The notes below the pieces were generated by a model, which made no database searches, had not been told where the DNA came from, and saw only the letters and a program-made list of their open reading frames with translations. 8,090 nt of DNA. Origin: Actinomycetales bacterium (GTDB lineage Bacteria > Actinomycetota > Actinomycetes > Actinomycetales > Dermabacteraceae). Where the stretch lies: NCBI GenBank assembly GCA_012799425.1, contig JAAZLF010000397.1:1-8090 (forward strand), given 5' to 3'. This document shows positions 7,288 through 8,090 of this stretch, one piece after another (position 1 is the first letter of the stretch; each line of letters starts with the position of its first letter). Both the position numbers and the translations under genes were made by a program.

Positions 7288-7308
7288 CCCGGACACCTGG
7301 CGTCCCGG
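7288..7308. promoter_or_regulatory. 21-bp imperfect palindrome, candidate operator of the sugar operon
   Basis: The left arm CCcGGACaCC and right arm GGcGTCCcGG flank a central T at 7298. Eight of ten positions pair. It lies 96 bp before the ngcE start and just upstream of the possible -10 at 7264-7269, so a bound repressor could cover the -35 region. It does not match the DasR site I remember, and the regulator is unknown. Confidence 0.4.
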
Positions 7309-7461
7309 TGATGTCACGTTTCCATATACGCCGCCGTCGGCCTGCGCCCCTCGAGGCGACCGGAGGGACGCGGGCCGCGCACGTCCTGGGCCTGCGTCGA
7401 GCCGTCACCGACGCCCCGGGAGCGCCCTGCCGCCACCCAGCAGATTCGCGGAGCGCTGGTC

Positions 7462-7467
7462 TACGGT
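7462..7467 (+). promoter_or_regulatory. Probable -10 element for leaderless transcription of the stress protein gene
   Basis: TACGGT fits TANNNT and ends 6 nt before the ATG at 7474, so transcription would begin at or next to the A of the start codon. No good ribosome binding sequence precedes that ATG, which fits a leaderless mRNA, a common arrangement in Actinomycetota. The -35 region is not recognisable. Confidence 0.5.
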
Positions 7468-7473
7468 GTTCCC

Positions 7474-8090
7474 ATGAGCCAGCCCCCGCAGTCCCCCCGG
7501 TCCGCCTCTCCGCTGACAGCACGCCTGTACCACCTCGAGTACCCGCGCTCGCTCGGGGTCTACAGCACATACCAGGAGGTCCAGTCCGTCGTGGACACCC
7601 TGGCGGACAACCACTTCCCGGTCCAGAGCACCCTGATCGTGGGCACCGACCTGAAGCTGATGGAGCGCGTGACCGGCCGTAAGACCTGGCCCCGCGTGAT
7701 CGGCCAGGGCGTCCTGTCCGGACTCTGGATGGGTCTCTTCCTGGGCCTTCTGCTGCTGCTGATCAATCCCGGGAACTTCATGATCGTGGGGACCAGCATC
7801 CTCATGGGGATCGTCTTCTTCACCGTCTGGACCGTGATCGGGTACGCGATGACGGGCGGCAAACGCGACTTCACGTCCATGACCTCGACCATCCCCATGC
7901 AGTACGAGCTGCTGGTCGAGCACAAGCACGCCGCGCAGGCCCGGCAGATCCTGGCGGACTCGGGCGCTGGTCCCCTGCCCGCAGCCGCCACGGCGACCGC
8001 GCCGATGCCCGGCCACTCCCCCGCTCCGCACGGAGCCGGCCAGTACGGTGCGCCGACCCCGCAGCAGCCGCCCCTCCCGCAGCAGACGGC
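7474..8090 (+). CDS. General stress protein (YflT/17M-like) membrane protein, partial at right edge
   Basis: The frame is open from the ATG to the window end (205 codons, no stop seen), so the C-terminus is missing. Residues about 28-68 (GVYSTYQEVQSVVDTLADNHFPVQSTLIVGTDLKLMERVTG) match the short N-terminal domain of general-stress-protein-17M-like proteins as I remember them. Two membrane segments follow (about 78-97 and 102-124), then the family-typical TGGKRDFTS (127-135). From about 165 on, the chain is Ala/Pro/Gln-rich with HSPAPHGAG and TPQQPPLPQQ, a low-complexity cytoplasmic or surface tail common in actinobacterial members. Its biochemical role is unknown. It is divergent from the sugar operon, with no sign that the two act together. 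The start is supported by the -10 placed 6 nt upstream. Confidence 0.82.
   Translation, partial: MSQPPQSPRSASPLTARLYHLEYPRSLGVYSTYQEVQSVVDTLADNHFPVQSTLIVGTDLKLMERVTGRKTWPRVIGQGVLSGLWMGLFLGLLLLLINPGNFMIVGTSILMGIVFFTVWTVIGYAMTGGKRDFTSMTSTIPMQYELLVEHKHAAQARQILADSGAGPLPAAATATAPMPGHSPAPHGAGQYGAPTPQQPPLPQQT

Larger units (their letters stand above)
7192..7473. other. Divergent intergenic region between ngcE and the stress protein gene
   Basis: This 282-bp region must carry the leftward promoter of the sugar operon and the rightward one of the gene at 7474. The only AT-rich island is at 7319-7328. Two adjoining dyads (7288-7308 and 7308-7317) sit about 100 bp from the ngcE start. A minus-strand TAGTGT (7264-7269) is a possible -10 for ngcE, but I see no -35 at 16-18 bp. 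Between about 7331 and 7450 I recognise nothing specific. Confidence 0.55.

Noticed and set aside
7316..7331. LacI/cre-like sequence TGGAAACGTGACATCA read leftwards (7309-7324)
   Set aside because: Only one half resembles a LacI-family site; pairing around the central CG fails at most positions, so GTGATGTCAC is the better-supported dyad.
7172..7570. Minus-strand frame upstream of ngcE as a possible small gene
   Set aside because: It overlaps the divergent regulatory region and the starts of both flanking genes, is rich in Arg/Gly/Ala as chance high-GC frames are, and has no family features.
7405..8031. Minus-strand open frames opposite the stress protein gene
   Set aside because: The plus-strand frame gives a coherent stress-family domain with two membrane segments and a typical start; the minus-strand frames give charged, unrecognisable sequence.

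Overview
This is a high-GC (by eye well above 65%), gene-dense stretch of an actinobacterial chromosome. The ribosomal protein sequences, the NgcE-type sugar binder, the twin-arginine lipoprotein signal and the many four-base gene overlaps all fit Actinomycetota. The order Micrococcales (for example a Brachybacterium-like genus) is my best guess, from memory of protein similarity only; no search was possible.

Positions 1-3351 (minus strand) hold the start of the S10 ribosomal protein operon, transcribed right to left in the canonical order: rpsJ (S10), rplC (L3), rplD (L4), rplW (L23), rplB (L2), and rpsS (S19), which is cut by the window edge. Genes are packed with gaps of 5-46 bp or a 4-bp overlap. 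All are ordinary except L4. It carries about 100 extra C-terminal residues: an Ala/Pro-rich linker followed by a compact 44-residue domain resembling the small 'sunset'-type domain found on other actinobacterial proteins.

Positions 3352-3785 are a 434-bp intergenic region holding the 3' end of the upstream sugar operon (a large inverted repeat) and the untranslated upstream region of rpsJ, with several short dyads but no convincing promoter.

Positions 3786-7191 (minus strand) hold a three-gene carbohydrate importer: a Tat-exported lipoprotein binder and two MalF/MalG-type permeases, each joined by an ATGA overlap. The binder closely matches what I remember of NgcE, the N-acetylglucosamine/N,N'-diacetylchitobiose binding protein, so the unit reads as ngcE-ngcF-ngcG. 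No ATPase gene is present, which fits the Streptomyces model where one ATPase (MsiK) serves several sugar importers.

Positions 7192-7473 are a divergent regulatory region with a 21-bp imperfect palindrome that is a good operator candidate for the sugar operon. At 7474 (plus strand) starts a membrane protein of the general-stress-protein (YflT/17M-like) type, incomplete at the right edge and probably read from a leaderless mRNA.

Overall the window is mostly well-known biology. I see no mobile element, CRISPR, tRNA/rRNA, or defence system. The tailed L4 protein is the one strong oddity.
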